This document shows, piece after piece, positions 1-10,105 of a stretch of 64,000 bases of DNA. Origin of the DNA: Sphingobacteriales bacterium JAD_PAG50586_3 (GTDB taxonomy: Bacteria; Bacteroidota; Bacteroidia; CAMBQF01); NCBI GenBank assembly GCA_023213195.1, contig CP096135.1, positions 3,158,842 to 3,222,841 of the forward strand, in the 5' to 3' direction. The first letter of the stretch is position 1. Each line of letters starts with the position of its first letter. Below the pieces are notes generated by a model, which saw only the letters and a list, made by a program, of their open reading frames with translations, was not told where the DNA came from and made no database searches. Position numbers and translations under genes: made by a program.

Positions 1-980
1 GTTGCTCGATAGGCCAAACATGGCATTAGGCATGTTGGGTATGGCTACCTGCACTTGGTCTGTATACTGTGTGTTACCACAAGTGTAGGTTAAGCGTGCG
101 GTGTAAGAACTTGTTACAGCCGGTGTTACGTTAATAGAAGGACCAGAACCTACTACGGTATTATTTGCATCTAACCAGTCTATAGTATACGCAGGAGCGC
201 CGTTAGGCGAAAAGCGGTACCCTTCGTTAGAGGTAGTCCATTGGCTATTGTTACGGCCCGGCACTAAAACTGCCTGAGAGCCATTGGCATTATGCAAGCC
301 ATGCACGGCGTTACCGCTGTTCCACCCTGTACATAACGGTTTATTAGAAATGTGGGTTTCTACAACATTGGTAGTTTCGTAAATTTTAATTTGGCTGGTA
401 TACAACAACCCTGTACAAGAAAACATGGGTACGTTGTAGTAGGATATAACCAACCTGCGGAAAGGAGCTGTACCATAAACCGCATAACGAATTTGCCCAC
501 CAAGGCCCGGATTAATATCTTGCCATGGGGCCATAATACAATTGCGGGGAGCAGCGCCAGAGTTTGTAGGTATAGGAACTGTTACCCATGTGCTGGTTTG
601 ACCCGGCGAAAAACCTATCCAGTTGTTAGAACTGATATAGAAGTTATTGTATGTATTGCCAAAAAGCAAAATGGAAAAGTAATAGGAATAGGCGCCGGAT
701 GTATTTGATCATCGCCTAATGATATTAACGTACCTTGTGTGTATGAGTCGGGTGTGTAGGGGATTTGGGAGATTGAATACGCGGAGCTTGATTGGGTCGT
801 CGTGAATGAGGCTGTAAGCGTTGTTGTGCTTCCACATGTAATTGATTGGTCGGGCCCGGCATTGATAGCTGTTGTTTGTCCATCTAAATTGTACGTTGTT
901 GTGAGCGTAAGTAAACTAATCAGTGCAAATCCGGACCGTCGTCCAATAGCACGATTAAGGGTGAGTAATAGTTTTTTCAT
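1..980 (-). CDS. Secreted gliding-motility-type surface protein, 3' end outside window, one frameshift
   Basis: The N-terminus MKKLLLTLNRAIGRR plus a hydrophobic stretch looks like a signal peptide, followed by a Thr/Ser-rich region. The frame breaks in the A-run at 661-665 (plus strand). Adding one base there restores an open frame to the window edge that reads FFGNTYNNFYISSNNWIGFS and then NCIMAPWQDINPG, a pattern familiar from very large secreted Bacteroidota proteins with a gliding-motility C-terminal domain. That C-terminal domain would lie beyond position 1 and is not seen. Exact function is unknown; a cell-surface or adhesin role is inferred from the signal peptide and family resemblance only. 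Confidence 0.7.
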
Positions 981-1085
981 TCGGGGGCGGGTTGAATTTC
1001 AACTACTAAATTACGAAAAAATAGCGAAACTTACAAGTATTTGTTAATAAAACTTCACCTCACCTGAATATACTGATTATTTAAA

Positions 1086-1789
1086 TCAATATAAAATATT
1101 TTTAAAATAATCTATTTCCAGCGCATTGTCAGAGCTAAAAAGCCCTATTGATGAACGGTGCAGCGTTTTTAAAAAAGCGCCGCAACCTACTTTTTTCCTA
1201 AATCATTAACCAAAGAACGGATATAGGTTCCCTTAGCGCAGCTTATTTTAAAACTATAAGTAGTATTATCAATTTTATTTATTTCAAATTTTCTTACATG
1301 CACTTCCTTCGCCTGTATAGCAGGCACTTCGCCCCTGCGTGCTATGTCATACGCCCGCTCTCCCTTTATTTTAACAGCAGAATACGCGGGTGGGTACTGC
1401 ATGGTTATGCCTATAAAGGTTTGGGCGGCATCAAAAATCACCTGTTCAGTTACACCCTCTGTCGAAAATTCAGCATCAGGCTCGGTTTCGGTGTCAAAAG
1501 ATGGAGTTGTTTTTCCAATCACAAACTCGCCGGTATATACCTTTTCCATGTCCTGAAACTCAATAATGCGCTTGGTGGCTTTTCCGGTACACAATATCAG
1601 TAAGCCGGTAGCGCGGGGGTCTAAAGTACCCGCATGGCCCACTTTTATCCGCTTTTTGTACTGGCTCTTCATTATCCAGCCCACTTTATTTACAACGTCG
1701 AATGATGTCCAGTCTAATGGCTTGTTAAACAACAGTACCATGCCTTCTTCCAGCATTTCCTGAGATATTTTGGTGGGTTTTTCTGTCAA
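1086..1789 (-). CDS. truB: tRNA pseudouridine(55) synthase TruB, frameshift near the 3' end
   Basis: TruB makes pseudouridine 55 in the T-loop of tRNAs. The N-terminus has LLFNKPLDWTSFDVVNKV and the catalytic-region motif GHAGTLDPRATGLL with the nucleophilic Asp. The uncorrected frame stops after LVNDLGKK at residue 200, short for the family. Adding one base in the T-run at 1191-1196 restores GKKVGCGAFLKTLHRSSIG, the usual TruB C-terminal block, and extends the protein to about 234 residues. The corrected frame ends in TGA at 1086-1088, with TAA two codons further. The start is TTG; the -7 box CAAAAGTA (complement TACTTTTG) lies at 1809-1816. Confidence 0.93.
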
Positions 1790-1808
1790 AACAAATAAAT
1801 AGAGGGTG

Positions 1809-1816
1809 CAAAAGTA
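1809..1816 (-). promoter_or_regulatory. Candidate -7 promoter box of truB
   Basis: On the minus strand this reads TACTTTTG, matching the Bacteroidota -7 consensus TAnnTTTG. It lies 19 nt before the TTG start of truB. Confidence 0.45.
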
Positions 1817-2014
1817 TTAATATAAAACGAAAGCAACCGGCGATTTTCTCTTTAATCAGTAGCCCGTAAAATCTATTTTATATATCTGTAAATCAACAAC
1901 TTAAAAATTAATGTTTAGAATTTATATGGAAAGTGTGTGCATTTCAACATCCGATAGATAAAGAATTAAGTTTTTGTAATCCACTTAGTATAAAACCAAT
2001 TTTACACCGTTGTT

Positions 2015-3796
2015 ATGAAAAGAGCTGCACTACTAACCTTAGCATTGCTGGTTGCCACAGGCATAACGTATGCAATGTTTTTACTTACCACCCTTGCCAA
2101 CGGCAGCGTTAAAGGCAATGTGATGAAATCTACTACACGGGAACCAATACCCGGCGCTACTGTACAAGCCTTTATAGGTAAAGAAAATAAAGGCGGGATT
2201 GCTACCGATTTAGATGGAAACTACTCTTTAACCCTACCCCAGGCTACCTACAGGTTTGAAATAACCGCTTTAGGTTACGATAAGAAAATTATTGAAAATG
2301 TGAAAGTTGAAGATGGAAAGGTTTTTACCAATAACATTTTACTATCTGAAACTAAAAAAGAGCTTTCAGCTATAGTTATTGATGGAGCCAAAGTTGTAAC
2401 AGACAAAGCAGACGATAGCAGCAGCCCTAAAGCAATAACCGAAGATGCAGTACGTTCCAGTGATGTTATAACATACTCTCATGCTCCTGCAGAACATATA
2501 TCACCTACAAGCGTAACCTACTCAACAGCCACAACAACTACGCTAAGCACTACAACAGGAGTTAAAGCAACCGGTAGTTCATCTAAAACAGCTAAGGCAC
2601 CGGTGGCTTATAAAACCGAGAGTAAAAGCACAACACGCACTCTAAGTGATGGCCTTACTAAAGAATCATCTGCAAAAGATGTATCGGTGGTTAAGGGCAA
2701 AAGCACACGCTTTGATGCAGATAAAAAGACAGATACTAAAGCCCCTGTAAGGGAACCAGATACCCGTGCAGGCCAGTTAACTGCCGGCGAGTGGAGCGAC
2801 AACCGCAACTGGGACTATTTTGATGGGGTGCGCAAAAAAAGCGACTGGAAAGGTATGGAGCCTATGTGGGGCTTTGACCTTAGCCACCGCTACTATGTTA
2901 AAGTAACATCGGGCGGCAAGCCACAAAACGATGTTAAAGTGGTTTTGAAAGATAAAAAAGATAAAATAGTTTACGAAGCCCGTACCGATAACAATGGCAA
3001 CTGCTACTTGTTTGCAGGATTATTTGATAAAAGTTCTGCCGATGGTGGTACTGTAGAAGTAGCTACCTCAGGCGGTACCAAAAGTGTTAGTGCAGGTTCG
3101 GCAGGCAATACCCGACCTATTTCTGTAGACATTAGCCGCTCTACTAAAATATCTAACAAACTGGATATTATGTTTATGATAGATGCTACAGGCTCTATGG
3201 GCGATGAGATAAATTACCTGAAAGAAGAGCTTAGCGATGTTATACGCCGTGTTAAAGCAGAGAGTGAACAAATGGTAGATATACGTGTGAGTGCCAATGT
3301 ATACCGCGATAAAGGTGATGAGTATGTTGTACGCTCTTTTCCCTTTACTAATGATATGAGCAAGGTACTAACCAACCTTAACGCGCAACACGCAGGTGGT
3401 GGTGGCGATTTTGAAGAAGCTGTAGAAGAAGGCCTTGACGATGGTATTAACAAACACGATTGGAGCGATGATGCAACAGCCCGTATTATGTTTTTAGTAT
3501 TGGACGCACCACCACACAATACCTATGATAACAATGCCAAAATTCAAAAAGCAGTAATAAACGCTGCTAAAAAAGGTATACGCATTATACCTGTTACATC
3601 TAGCGGAATTGACAAAAACACTGAGTTTTTAATGCGCTTTTTAAGCATTGCTACCGGTGGTACCTATGTGTTTTTAACAGACCATAGCGGCATTGGCAAC
3701 TCGCATATAGAACCAACCATTGGCAAATACGATGTTGAGTATTTGAACAACCTGATGGTTCGCCTTATCAAAGCATATCTTACGACCGAATCATAG
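2015..3796 (+). CDS. Secreted protein with carboxypeptidase-like regulatory domain and von Willebrand factor A domain
   Basis: 593 residues. After an N-terminal hydrophobic segment (residues 1-25) comes a CarboxypepD_reg-like beta-sandwich (about 30-115, GSVKGNVMKSTTREPIPGA). A long Ser/Thr/Lys-rich linker follows (about 120-255), then a second beta-rich segment. The C-terminal VWA domain starts near residue 385 with the MIDAS motif DATGSM (D390), so metal-dependent ligand binding is plausible. It ends in TAG, followed by a bidirectional terminator shared with the convergent aspartokinase gene. No T9SS sorting domain is visible. Role unknown; an extracytoplasmic binding function is inferred. 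Confidence 0.75.
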   Translation: MKRAALLTLALLVATGITYAMFLLTTLANGSVKGNVMKSTTREPIPGATVQAFIGKENKGGIATDLDGNYSLTLPQATYRFEITALGYDKKIIENVKVEDGKVFTNNILLSETKKELSAIVIDGAKVVTDKADDSSSPKAITEDAVRSSDVITYSHAPAEHISPTSVTYSTATTTTLSTTTGVKATGSSSKTAKAPVAYKTESKSTTRTLSDGLTKESSAKDVSVVKGKSTRFDADKKTDTKAPVREPDTRAGQLTAGEWSDNRNWDYFDGVRKKSDWKGMEPMWGFDLSHRYYVKVTSGGKPQNDVKVVLKDKKDKIVYEARTDNNGNCYLFAGLFDKSSADGGTVEVATSGGTKSVSAGSAGNTRPISVDISRSTKISNKLDIMFMIDATGSMGDEINYLKEELSDVIRRVKAESEQMVDIRVSANVYRDKGDEYVVRSFPFTNDMSKVLTNLNAQHAGGGGDFEEAVEEGLDDGINKHDWSDDATARIMFLVLDAPPHNTYDNNAKIQKAVINAAKKGIRIIPVTSSGIDKNTEFLMRFLSIATGGTYVFLTDHSGIGNSHIEPTIGKYDVEYLNNLMVRLIKAYLTTES

Positions 3797-3823
3797 ATTA
3801 TCAGGCAAAAACCTGGAGCAATA

Positions 3824-3858
3824 AAAATCCCCGCAAGGTCCTTACTTACGGGGATTTA
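3824..3858. terminator. Bidirectional hairpin terminator
   Basis: Inverted repeat AAATCCCCG / CGGGGATTT with flanking A and T tracts, between two convergent genes (VWA protein and aspartokinase). Confidence 0.75.
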
Positions 3859-3880
3859 TTGTTTTTATATGTTTGCGCTA

Positions 3881-5212
3881 TTAGGCCATCTCTGGTACTA
3901 AGCCAAATATTCCTTCATTCAATGCTAACAAAGCATTCTTCTTGTTTCCTGAATCAATAAGCAGAGTAATGTTATGCTGGCTTGCACCGTACGATATCAT
4001 GTGGATAGGTACATCCTTCAACGCATCAAACACACGGGCGGCATAGCCGGTTTTTTCTCCAACAAAATCGCCCACTACACAAATAATGCTTTGATTGGTT
4101 TCGGTTTCTACGCTACAAAATTCTTTCAGTTCGGTTAGTATAGGCTCTAAATACTGGTCGTTATCTATGGTAACAGCCACCGCCACTTCCGATGTGGTAA
4201 TCATATCAATAGACGTACGATAACGCTCAAAAATCTCGAATACTCTGCGCAAAAAGCCATACGCCAAAAGCATGCGGGTAGATTTTATTTTGATGGTGGT
4301 AATACCATCTTTAGCTGCTACCGCTTTAATGCTGTGCCCATCGGTATGGGCTTTAATAACAGTACCGTGCGCATCGGGCTGCATGGTATTTAGCAGGCGC
4401 ACCGGTATATTTTTAAGTTGCGCAGGCAATACGCTTGAAGGGTGAAGGATTTTAGCACCAAAGTAGGCTAACTCCGCAGCCTCGTCAAAAGACAGTTCTG
4501 CTATAGGATAGGTTTTGCCAACAATACGGGGGTCGTTGTTGTGCATACCGTCAATATCTGTCCAAATCTGTATTTCTTCAGCGTTAATAGCCGCACCTAC
4601 TAATGATGCGGTATAATCGCTGCCGCCACGTTTCAGGTTATCAATCTCGCCAAAGGTGTTGCGGCAAATAAAGCCCTGGGTAATAAATAGCTTATTGTTT
4701 GGGTGCTTAGCCAGTTCAGCCGCCAGGTTCTGCGCTATATAGGGCATATCAGGCTCGCTGTTCTCATCTATACGCATAAAATCAAGCGCAGGCAATAGCA
4801 CCGCGGGGTAGCCATCTTCTTCCAGCATATAGTAAAACAAAGCGGTAGAAATTAACTCACCCTGGGCCAGCACAGCCTTCTCTTCATTGGCGGTAAACAA
4901 ATCAATAGTAAATGCCCTAATAAAATCAAAATGAGATTTAACCAGTTGCTTCCCCTTAGTCTTGTAGTCGTCTGCTTTATAGAGCTCATCTACAAAAATG
5001 CCATACTTCTCTTCTAAGCCATCAATTATAGCATTTGCCTTGGCAGTATCTTTAGCATGCAAGGCTTGCGAAATTTCTACCAAAGTATTGGTGGTACCTG
5101 CCACGGCCGATAGTACAACTATCTCGGGCTCATCGCTTTTAATCAACTCATAAACGGCTTTCATTCGGGCGGGAGCGCCAACAGATGTTCCGCCAAATTT
5201 TAAAATTTTCAT
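3881..5212 (-). CDS. lysC: Aspartate kinase (monofunctional)
   Basis: Phosphorylates L-aspartate, the first step to lysine/diaminopimelate, threonine and methionine. The signature KFGGTSVG is at residues 5-12. The kinase domain runs to about 290 (with ITQGFICRNTFGEIDNLKRG and GGSDYTASLVG), followed by tandem ACT-type regulatory domains (DMITTSEVAVAVTIDN, HMISYGASQHNI). 443 residues, a normal length for a monofunctional enzyme; no homoserine dehydrogenase fusion. dapA, the next lysine-branch enzyme found here, is about 25 kb away, so the pathway is not clustered. Stop codon TAA. Confidence 0.95.
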   Translation of the reverse strand: MKILKFGGTSVGAPARMKAVYELIKSDEPEIVVLSAVAGTTNTLVEISQALHAKDTAKANAIIDGLEEKYGIFVDELYKADDYKTKGKQLVKSHFDFIRAFTIDLFTANEEKAVLAQGELISTALFYYMLEEDGYPAVLLPALDFMRIDENSEPDMPYIAQNLAAELAKHPNNKLFITQGFICRNTFGEIDNLKRGGSDYTASLVGAAINAEEIQIWTDIDGMHNNDPRIVGKTYPIAELSFDEAAELAYFGAKILHPSSVLPAQLKNIPVRLLNTMQPDAHGTVIKAHTDGHSIKAVAAKDGITTIKIKSTRMLLAYGFLRRVFEIFERYRTSIDMITTSEVAVAVTIDNDQYLEPILTELKEFCSVETETNQSIICVVGDFVGEKTGYAARVFDALKDVPIHMISYGASQHNITLLIDSGNKKNALLALNEGIFGLVPEMA

Positions 5213-5258
5213 TAATGGTTTGTTTACTTATAGGGTTTAAGAAGGGGCTAAAATACAA

Positions 5259-5281
5259 AGCCCCCGCTATTGCGGAGGGCT
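5259..5281 (-). terminator. Hairpin terminator after the small Cys/Lys-rich gene
   Basis: AGCCCCCGC, loop TATT, then GCGGAGGGCT, a stable stem with one interruption. It separates the 79-residue gene from aspartokinase. Confidence 0.6.
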
Positions 5282-5305
5282 TCAGAAAAATTTTATAGTT
5301 TAAAA

Positions 5306-5545
5306 CTACTTCGTTTCAGGAGCTACCGCAGCTTTAGAGCAGCATTTACCCTTATCGCCTTTAGCGCATTTGGTTGGTTCAGCAGCAGGTGCAGCACCTG
5401 TTGTAGATGTTGTAGCTGATTTTTTGCAACATGCTTCTTTAGCACATTTCTCTTTTTTCTTGCCTTTACCTTTATCGTGGTCTATTGCAAATGCAGATGT
5501 TCCTACGAATGATGCTAATGCTATTACTAATAATGCCTTTTTCAT
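5306..5545 (-). CDS. Small secreted Cys/Lys-rich protein of unknown function
   Basis: 79 residues. A clear signal peptide (MKKALLVIALASFVGTSAFA) is followed by a charged, Lys-rich mature part with six cysteines in the clusters CAKEACCKK and CAKGDKGKCC, and Ala/Thr-rich spacers. I do not recognise a named family. Paired and vicinal cysteines suggest metal binding or disulfides; this is inference. Similar short secreted Lys/Cys-rich proteins are common in Bacteroidota. It sits alone between psd and lysC with its own terminator. Confidence 0.65.
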   Translation of the reverse strand: MKKALLVIALASFVGTSAFAIDHDKGKGKKKEKCAKEACCKKSATTSTTGAAPAAEPTKCAKGDKGKCCSKAAVAPETK

Positions 5546-5593
5546 ATCTTGAATAATTTTACGGTTGTTACAAATATACTAAATATTATTCTT

Positions 5594-6253
5594 CTACTCA
5601 AATTCTGCCAAAATAGTTTCACCGCCACGCACAACCTGGTTTAGATCAACTTTTACTTTAGTGCCTAAAGGCAACAATAAGTCTACCCTTGAGCCAAACT
5701 TGATAAAACCAAACTCATTGCCTTGTATTGCGTTATCGCCTTCTTCGCAGTAATAAACTATACGGCGGGCAACAGCACCTGCAATTTGCTTAACAACTAC
5801 CTTTTGACCTTTAAAGGTTTCCATTAAAATTACGCTACGCTCATTGGCGGTAGACGATTTTGGGTGCCAGGCCACCAGGTAAAGCCCTTCGTAGTATCGC
5901 ACACGCTTAACCATACCACTTACAGGGTAGCGGTTTACGTGCACGTTTATAGGCGACATGAAGACTGATATCTGAAGACATCTTTCTTTAAAGAATTCTT
6001 CGTCATCAACTTCTTCAATTACAACCACCTTACCATCGGCAGGACAAATAATTTGGTTACTGTTTGCCTTGGTTGTACGTTTTGGGTTGCGGAAAAACTG
6101 CAATACCAAGCCCAGTACTATTATAGATAGGCCCAGTATAACCGGCGGAAGCCAGTGTTTTTCTGGTAACAACAAAAACAATGTTGTATTGATGGCCGCT
6201 AGTATTAGCAGCGTTGTCAATATTATTCGGTATCCTTCGCGGTGAATAAACAT
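5594..6253 (-). CDS. psd: Phosphatidylserine decarboxylase proenzyme
   Basis: Converts phosphatidylserine to phosphatidylethanolamine at the membrane. 219 residues, the short form of the family. Two N-terminal membrane segments (about 8-50) precede the beta-subunit block with FFRNPKR and CPADGKVV. The self-cleavage site is in FGSRVD, between G187 and S188, giving the pyruvoyl group. FMSPINVHVNRYPVSG is the conserved active-site region. Start ATG; a -7 box lies at 6282-6289, about 28 nt upstream. Stop TAG. Confidence 0.95.
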   Translation of the reverse strand: MFIHREGYRIILTTLLILAAINTTLFLLLPEKHWLPPVILGLSIIVLGLVLQFFRNPKRTTKANSNQIICPADGKVVVIEEVDDEEFFKERCLQISVFMSPINVHVNRYPVSGMVKRVRYYEGLYLVAWHPKSSTANERSVILMETFKGQKVVVKQIAGAVARRIVYYCEEGDNAIQGNEFGFIKFGSRVDLLLPLGTKVKVDLNQVVRGGETILAEFE

Positions 6254-6281
6254 TTTGTAAATGTATTTATAATAGGGGGCG

Positions 6282-6289
6282 CAAATATA
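6282..6289 (-). promoter_or_regulatory. Candidate -7 promoter box of psd
   Basis: Minus strand reads TATATTTG, an exact TAnnTTTG match, about 28 nt before the psd start. Confidence 0.55.
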
Positions 6290-6333
6290 TTTAATTTGGC
6301 AGAATATAGCAGCCTTATCCTTTTCCTTATTAG

Positions 6334-7255
6334 ATGAACAAGTTTGAGCATAAAAAGTTATCGGTATTATTAGCGCTTATTTTGCTTACGGCACTAAGCA
6401 TAGCGGCACAAGATACCCTGCCAAAAAATATTGTCCGCAAAAGGGTAATATATATTGGTACGGGAACAGCTGTGGCCTATACCGGGGGTATGCTAGCCGC
6501 CAACTATGCCTGGTATGCAGGTTATCCCCGCTCAAAATTTCATTTGTTTAATGATAATGATGAGTGGATGCAAATGGATAAAATAGGTCATTTTACATCA
6601 AGCTACTTTATTACCCAATACTCCACCCGCATATTGCGCTGGGCCGGTTTGTCCAATAAAAAGGCAGTTATATGGGGCGGGGCTACCTCTTTACTCTTTT
6701 TAACATCGGTTGAAGTGTTTGATGGTTTTTCTAAAGAATGGGGCTTTTCTCCCGGCGATATGGTTGCCAATGTGGCGGGTACTGCTGTGGCCGCAACACA
6801 AGAACTGCTTTGGAAAGAGCAACGTATAAATATAAAATTTTCGTACCAAAAAAGCGGCCTTGCCCAATACCGCCCCAACCTGCTAGGCAAAAGCTGGACA
6901 GAGCGCTGGCTGAAAGACTATAACGGGCAAACCTATTGGGTATCGGCAAGCCCCGCGGCTTTTTACAACAGGCCTACAAAATTCCCTAAATGGTTGTGTT
7001 TTTCTTTTGGTTATGGGGCCAATGGAATGATAGGGGCCCGAACTAACCCTGCTATGGTAGATGGGCAGCCTATCCCCCACTTCGACCGTTACAGGCAATA
7101 CTATTTTTCTTTAGACGTAAACCTTAGCAGCTATTAAAACTAAATACAAGGGCTTAAACACTGTTTTAAGGCTGCTGAATACACTTAAAGTGCCCTTCCC
7201 GGCCCTGGAATACAACAGGGTAGACCAGTTCAAATTCCGCTGGCTACACTTCTAA
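6334..7255 (+). CDS. DUF2279 family envelope protein, frameshift near the 3' end
   Basis: The N-terminal signal peptide or anchor (MNKFEHKKLSVLLALILL) is followed by the DUF2279 core: DKIGHFTSSYFITQYSTR, EVFDGFSKEWGFSPGDMVAN and LLGKSWTERWLKDYNGQTYW. The uncorrected frame stops after NLSSY at 7137. Removing one base near 7131-7133 restores KTKYKGLNTVLRLLNTLKVP and ends FKFRWLHF followed by TAA at 7253-7255, the usual C-terminal block of this family. Function is not established; the family is predicted to be extracytoplasmic or membrane associated. Confidence 0.8.
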
Positions 7256-7260
7256 AATAA

Positions 7261-7292
7261 AAATCCCCACAGTATTGCTACCATGGGGATTC
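7261..7292. terminator. Bidirectional hairpin terminator
   Basis: AATCCCCA...TGGGGATT inverted repeat flanked by A/T runs, between the convergent DUF2279 and collagen-like genes. It lies just after the corrected DUF2279 stop, which supports that correction. Confidence 0.7.
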
Positions 7293-7315
7293 TAAAAAAT
7301 TATATTCTAATAAAA

Positions 7316-8773
7316 TTATTGGCCTAAGGCTACCCAGTAGAACCCATCAATACAATCAGAGTTTACAGATTGTACACGAACAACAAAGCTGCTGTTGCCG
7401 GCAGACTGTACCTGTGTCCAAGCTTTTTGGCTTGATGATGAACCGCGTGGGGTTACCTGTACATTATATACAGATGTACCAAATGGTGCATTGTAAGCTA
7501 CTGTAGTAGTAGTGTTTGGGCCGCATAGTGTGTTGGTTACAACACCCCATTGCATAATTAAGTTACCCAAAACAACAGTACCGTTTGGCGATAATGTACC
7601 TGTAATGGTAGTACCCGATGGGCCTGTAGGACCTGTTGGACCCGTTGGGCCGGTAGTACCAACACCTGTTGGGCCTTGCGCACCGGCAGGGCCGGTATTA
7701 CCTTGTGGGCCTTGAGCACCATTAGCACCGGCAGGGCCTTGAGCGCCATCAGCACCTGTTGGGCCTTGCGCACCTACAGGGCCTTGTAAACCTTGGTCGC
7801 CTTGCGCGCCTGTTGGGCCAACAGGGCCTGTTACACCCTGTATACCCTGTATACCTTGTATGCCTTGAGGGCCTTGGATACCATCGGCACCTGTAGCACC
7901 TTGCGGACCAATAGGACCTTGAATACCATCGGCACCGGTTACACCCTGAATACCTTGTGGGCCTTGGGCTCCGGTATTACCGGTAGCACCCGCAGGGCCT
8001 TGAGGACCTTGAGGACCATCGGCACCTTGTGGGCCTTGAGGGCCTTGGGCACCCTGTGCACCTTGTGGGCCGGCAGGGCCTTGTGTACCATCAGCACCTG
8101 TTGGACCTTGCGGACCGGCAGGGCCTTGAATACCATCTGCACCTGTAGGACCTGTTGGGCCACCAAAAGGACCTGTTGGACCTTGTGGACCTGTTGGGCC
8201 TTGAACACCAACACCTGTTGGGCCGGTTACCCCATTGGTACCCTGTGGGCCTTGAATACCCTGTGGACCTGTTGGGCCTGTTGCACCATTAGAACCGTTG
8301 CCACCGGCAGGACCTGTTGGACCTGTTGGGCCTGCGCTGCCATTAAGTACGTTGCCCGCATAAAATGCGTAAGGCACCGACCAAAATTGCATAGTACCCA
8401 TGTTAATCCAGTTGCTGCCATCAGCAACTTCTACTTTAACAAATGTAGAGCTTGCTCCCCAGGGTATAGAAGCAAAGTTGGGTTGTAGGCCACCTGTTTG
8501 AGTGCCCTGACCAATAACAAAAGATACTAAGCCAAACTGGTTAGTAACTAACCCTGTATGGGTTTCTTCGTATTGGTTGGTTTGGTTAACACCCGATAAT
8601 ATAGATATACGCATGGTTACAGGCGAATTACCTAAAATTTGACCGGTGTTGTTACGCACTACCGCCTGATAGTTGATGCCTTTAGGCGGAGCTGGTTGTG
8701 CAATTACTGATGTCGTAAAGCCAAATACTAATAAGGCTACTGCAATAATGTTGTGTAATGCTTTTCTCTTCAT
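7316..8773 (-). CDS. Secreted collagen-like triple-helix repeat protein
   Basis: 485 residues. Signal peptide (about 1-26), then a beta-rich N-terminal domain (about 30-145, [17 protein letters not shown] to [11 protein letters not shown]) that often heads Bacteroidota collagen-like and tail-fibre-like proteins. An uninterrupted Gly-X-Y region follows (about 147-387), rich in [12 protein letters not shown] and GADGIQGP, which should form a collagen-type trimeric rod. The C-terminal head (about 388-485) is probably a trimerisation or binding domain. No T9SS sorting domain is visible. Long open frames on the opposite strand in this region are by-products of the repeat. It may be transcribed after the short T9SS gene upstream, but a hairpin separates them. 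Confidence 0.88.
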   Translation of the reverse strand: MKRKALHNIIAVALLVFGFTTSVIAQPAPPKGINYQAVVRNNTGQILGNSPVTMRISILSGVNQTNQYEETHTGLVTNQFGLVSFVIGQGTQTGGLQPNFASIPWGASSTFVKVEVADGSNWINMGTMQFWSVPYAFYAGNVLNGSAGPTGPTGPAGGNGSNGATGPTGPQGIQGPQGTNGVTGPTGVGVQGPTGPQGPTGPFGGPTGPTGADGIQGPAGPQGPTGADGTQGPAGPQGAQGAQGPQGPQGADGPQGPQGPAGATGNTGAQGPQGIQGVTGADGIQGPIGPQGATGADGIQGPQGIQGIQGIQGVTGPVGPTGAQGDQGLQGPVGAQGPTGADGAQGPAGANGAQGPQGNTGPAGAQGPTGVGTTGPTGPTGPTGPSGTTITGTLSPNGTVVLGNLIMQWGVVTNTLCGPNTTTTVAYNAPFGTSVYNVQVTPRGSSSSQKAWTQVQSAGNSSFVVRVQSVNSDCIDGFYWVALGQ

Positions 8774-8820
8774 AAGCTGGAATTATTATTTTGTACAAAT
8801 AAACAATGCATACAAAAAAT

Positions 8821-8844
8821 AAGTCGGCCCGTGTAGGCCGACTT
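8821..8844 (-). terminator. Perfect hairpin terminator between the T9SS gene and the collagen-like gene
   Basis: AAGTCGGCC, loop CGTGTA, GGCCGACTT: a 9-bp perfect stem. Confidence 0.7.
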
Positions 8845-8880
8845 ATCAGAAATCCAATGTTAATAAAGCTTGTGAGCTAA

Positions 8881-9399
8881 TTACATAATTTTACTCAACT
8901 TAAATGACTTTATCAGTTTGCCATCTTTAGAGTTTACAGTTACAATGTACATACCGGTAGAAAGGTGTGCAGTGTTTAGCGTGTACACATTTTTACCAGG
9001 GTAGTTGTTTGCAAGGTATTCCATACCAAGGTTTTGGCCTATAAGGTTTGTAATGTTTATTACAAACTCGCTAGACTTGTCGCTGGTAATTTCAATGTTA
9101 ACGTTTTCGTTAAACGGGTTAGGAAAGGCCTTAATACTCCAATCAGCAAGGTCTAGGTTTACAGAAACCTCGTTTTCTTGTGGTTGTTGAAAGCCCTGCG
9201 TTAAAATAAGTTTAACGTCTATTAAAGTAGCAACAATAGGCTCACCAATGGTGCAGGATAGTTTTAAGGTAGGCGATTCTAGATACTCACCTGCGCTTGC
9301 AACAACCTGACGTTCAAAAGGTGGGGCAATGTTTTGAGCAGCAGAAGTAGTAACACCAATGGCTGCAACAGCTAAAATTCCAAGTACAATTCTTTTCAT
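8881..9399 (-). CDS. Short secreted protein with T9SS type A sorting domain
   Basis: 172 residues from the ATG at 9399 (MKRIVLGILAVAAIGV, signal peptide). A short beta-rich N-terminal part with CTIGEPIVATL and ILTQGFQQPQ is typical of small Bacteroidota proteins encoded beside large surface proteins. Residues from about 85 form a complete T9SS CTD: AFPNPFNENVNIEI, GQNLGMEYL, LSTGMYIVTVNSKDG and KSFKLSKIM. Secretion by T9SS and attachment to the cell surface are expected. Nothing indicates an enzymatic activity. Confidence 0.82.
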   Translation of the reverse strand: MKRIVLGILAVAAIGVTTSAAQNIAPPFERQVVASAGEYLESPTLKLSCTIGEPIVATLIDVKLILTQGFQQPQENEVSVNLDLADWSIKAFPNPFNENVNIEITSDKSSEFVINITNLIGQNLGMEYLANNYPGKNVYTLNTAHLSTGMYIVTVNSKDGKLIKSFKLSKIM

Positions 9400-9483
9400 A
9401 AGCAATTTCTTTTTCTGTCTGTAAATATATATAATTAATTTTTATACTACACAATACAAAATACTTTTTTTCTCACATGCTCC

Positions 9484-9897
9484 TTAAAGCATGTCGCTTA
9501 GCGGTGTTGTTTTGCCTTTTTGATAAAACACTATGTTACTTAAATCTTGCGTGCTAAGCTCATCTAATTCGGCTTTAACAGGGTCATCGTCAGTGTCTTC
9601 AATGGATGCAGCCGTTGTTTTTTCAAAAATTTTAGCTCTTAGTTTGCTAAGTTTTTTAGAAGCCTCGGTTTCTACTGAAGTTGTTTTCTCTTCAACCTGA
9701 ATTGCCTGAATTTTGTTTTTCAGTACATTTTTTACATCGGCTACTTTTTCAGGAACCTCAGTTTGTATGCCGCCGGTGGTTTTCAAAGCATCCACCAACA
9801 TATCAAAAGCTTTATCGCGCTGTCCTTCAGGAAAAGCCTCTACCACCTTGGCTATTCGTGGCAATTCAGACAAAAGGATTTTGTACAAATCTTGCAT
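9484..9897 (-). CDS. Conserved-looking cytoplasmic protein of unknown function
   Basis: 137 residues from the ATG at 9897 (MQDLYKILLSELPRIAKVV). The frame is open a further 24 codons upstream, but that part reads like a low-quality extension. Helical and charged, with no signal peptide or membrane segment. The C-terminal acidic stretch is DTDDDPVKAELDEL. I do not recognise a family. It stands alone, with about 200 nt of AT-rich sequence before the next divergent gene. Stop TAA. Confidence 0.5.
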   Translation of the reverse strand: MQDLYKILLSELPRIAKVVEAFPEGQRDKAFDMLVDALKTTGGIQTEVPEKVADVKNVLKNKIQAIQVEEKTTSVETEASKKLSKLRAKIFEKTTAASIEDTDDDPVKAELDELSTQDLSNIVFYQKGKTTPLSDML

Positions 9898-10105
9898 TCT
9901 GATACGTTTTAGCAAATAAAGCAAGTAATACGCAACTATTATGTTAGTAGCTGCGCTAGTTTTCAACACTATGTGTTTGATATTGTGATTTTAAACCTTT
10001 TAGGTAAAATGATGTCTTGGTTTTATGCTATCTTATCAAAAAATATATAAAAACCAAACAATAAAATTAACGTAAAATTAGAACCACATTAATCCTTAAT
10101 TAGAA

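Noticed and set aside
7793..8488. Long open frame on the plus strand over the collagen-like gene
   Set aside because: It only exists because the Gly-X-Y repeat has no stops on either strand; the product is repetitive and has no known family.
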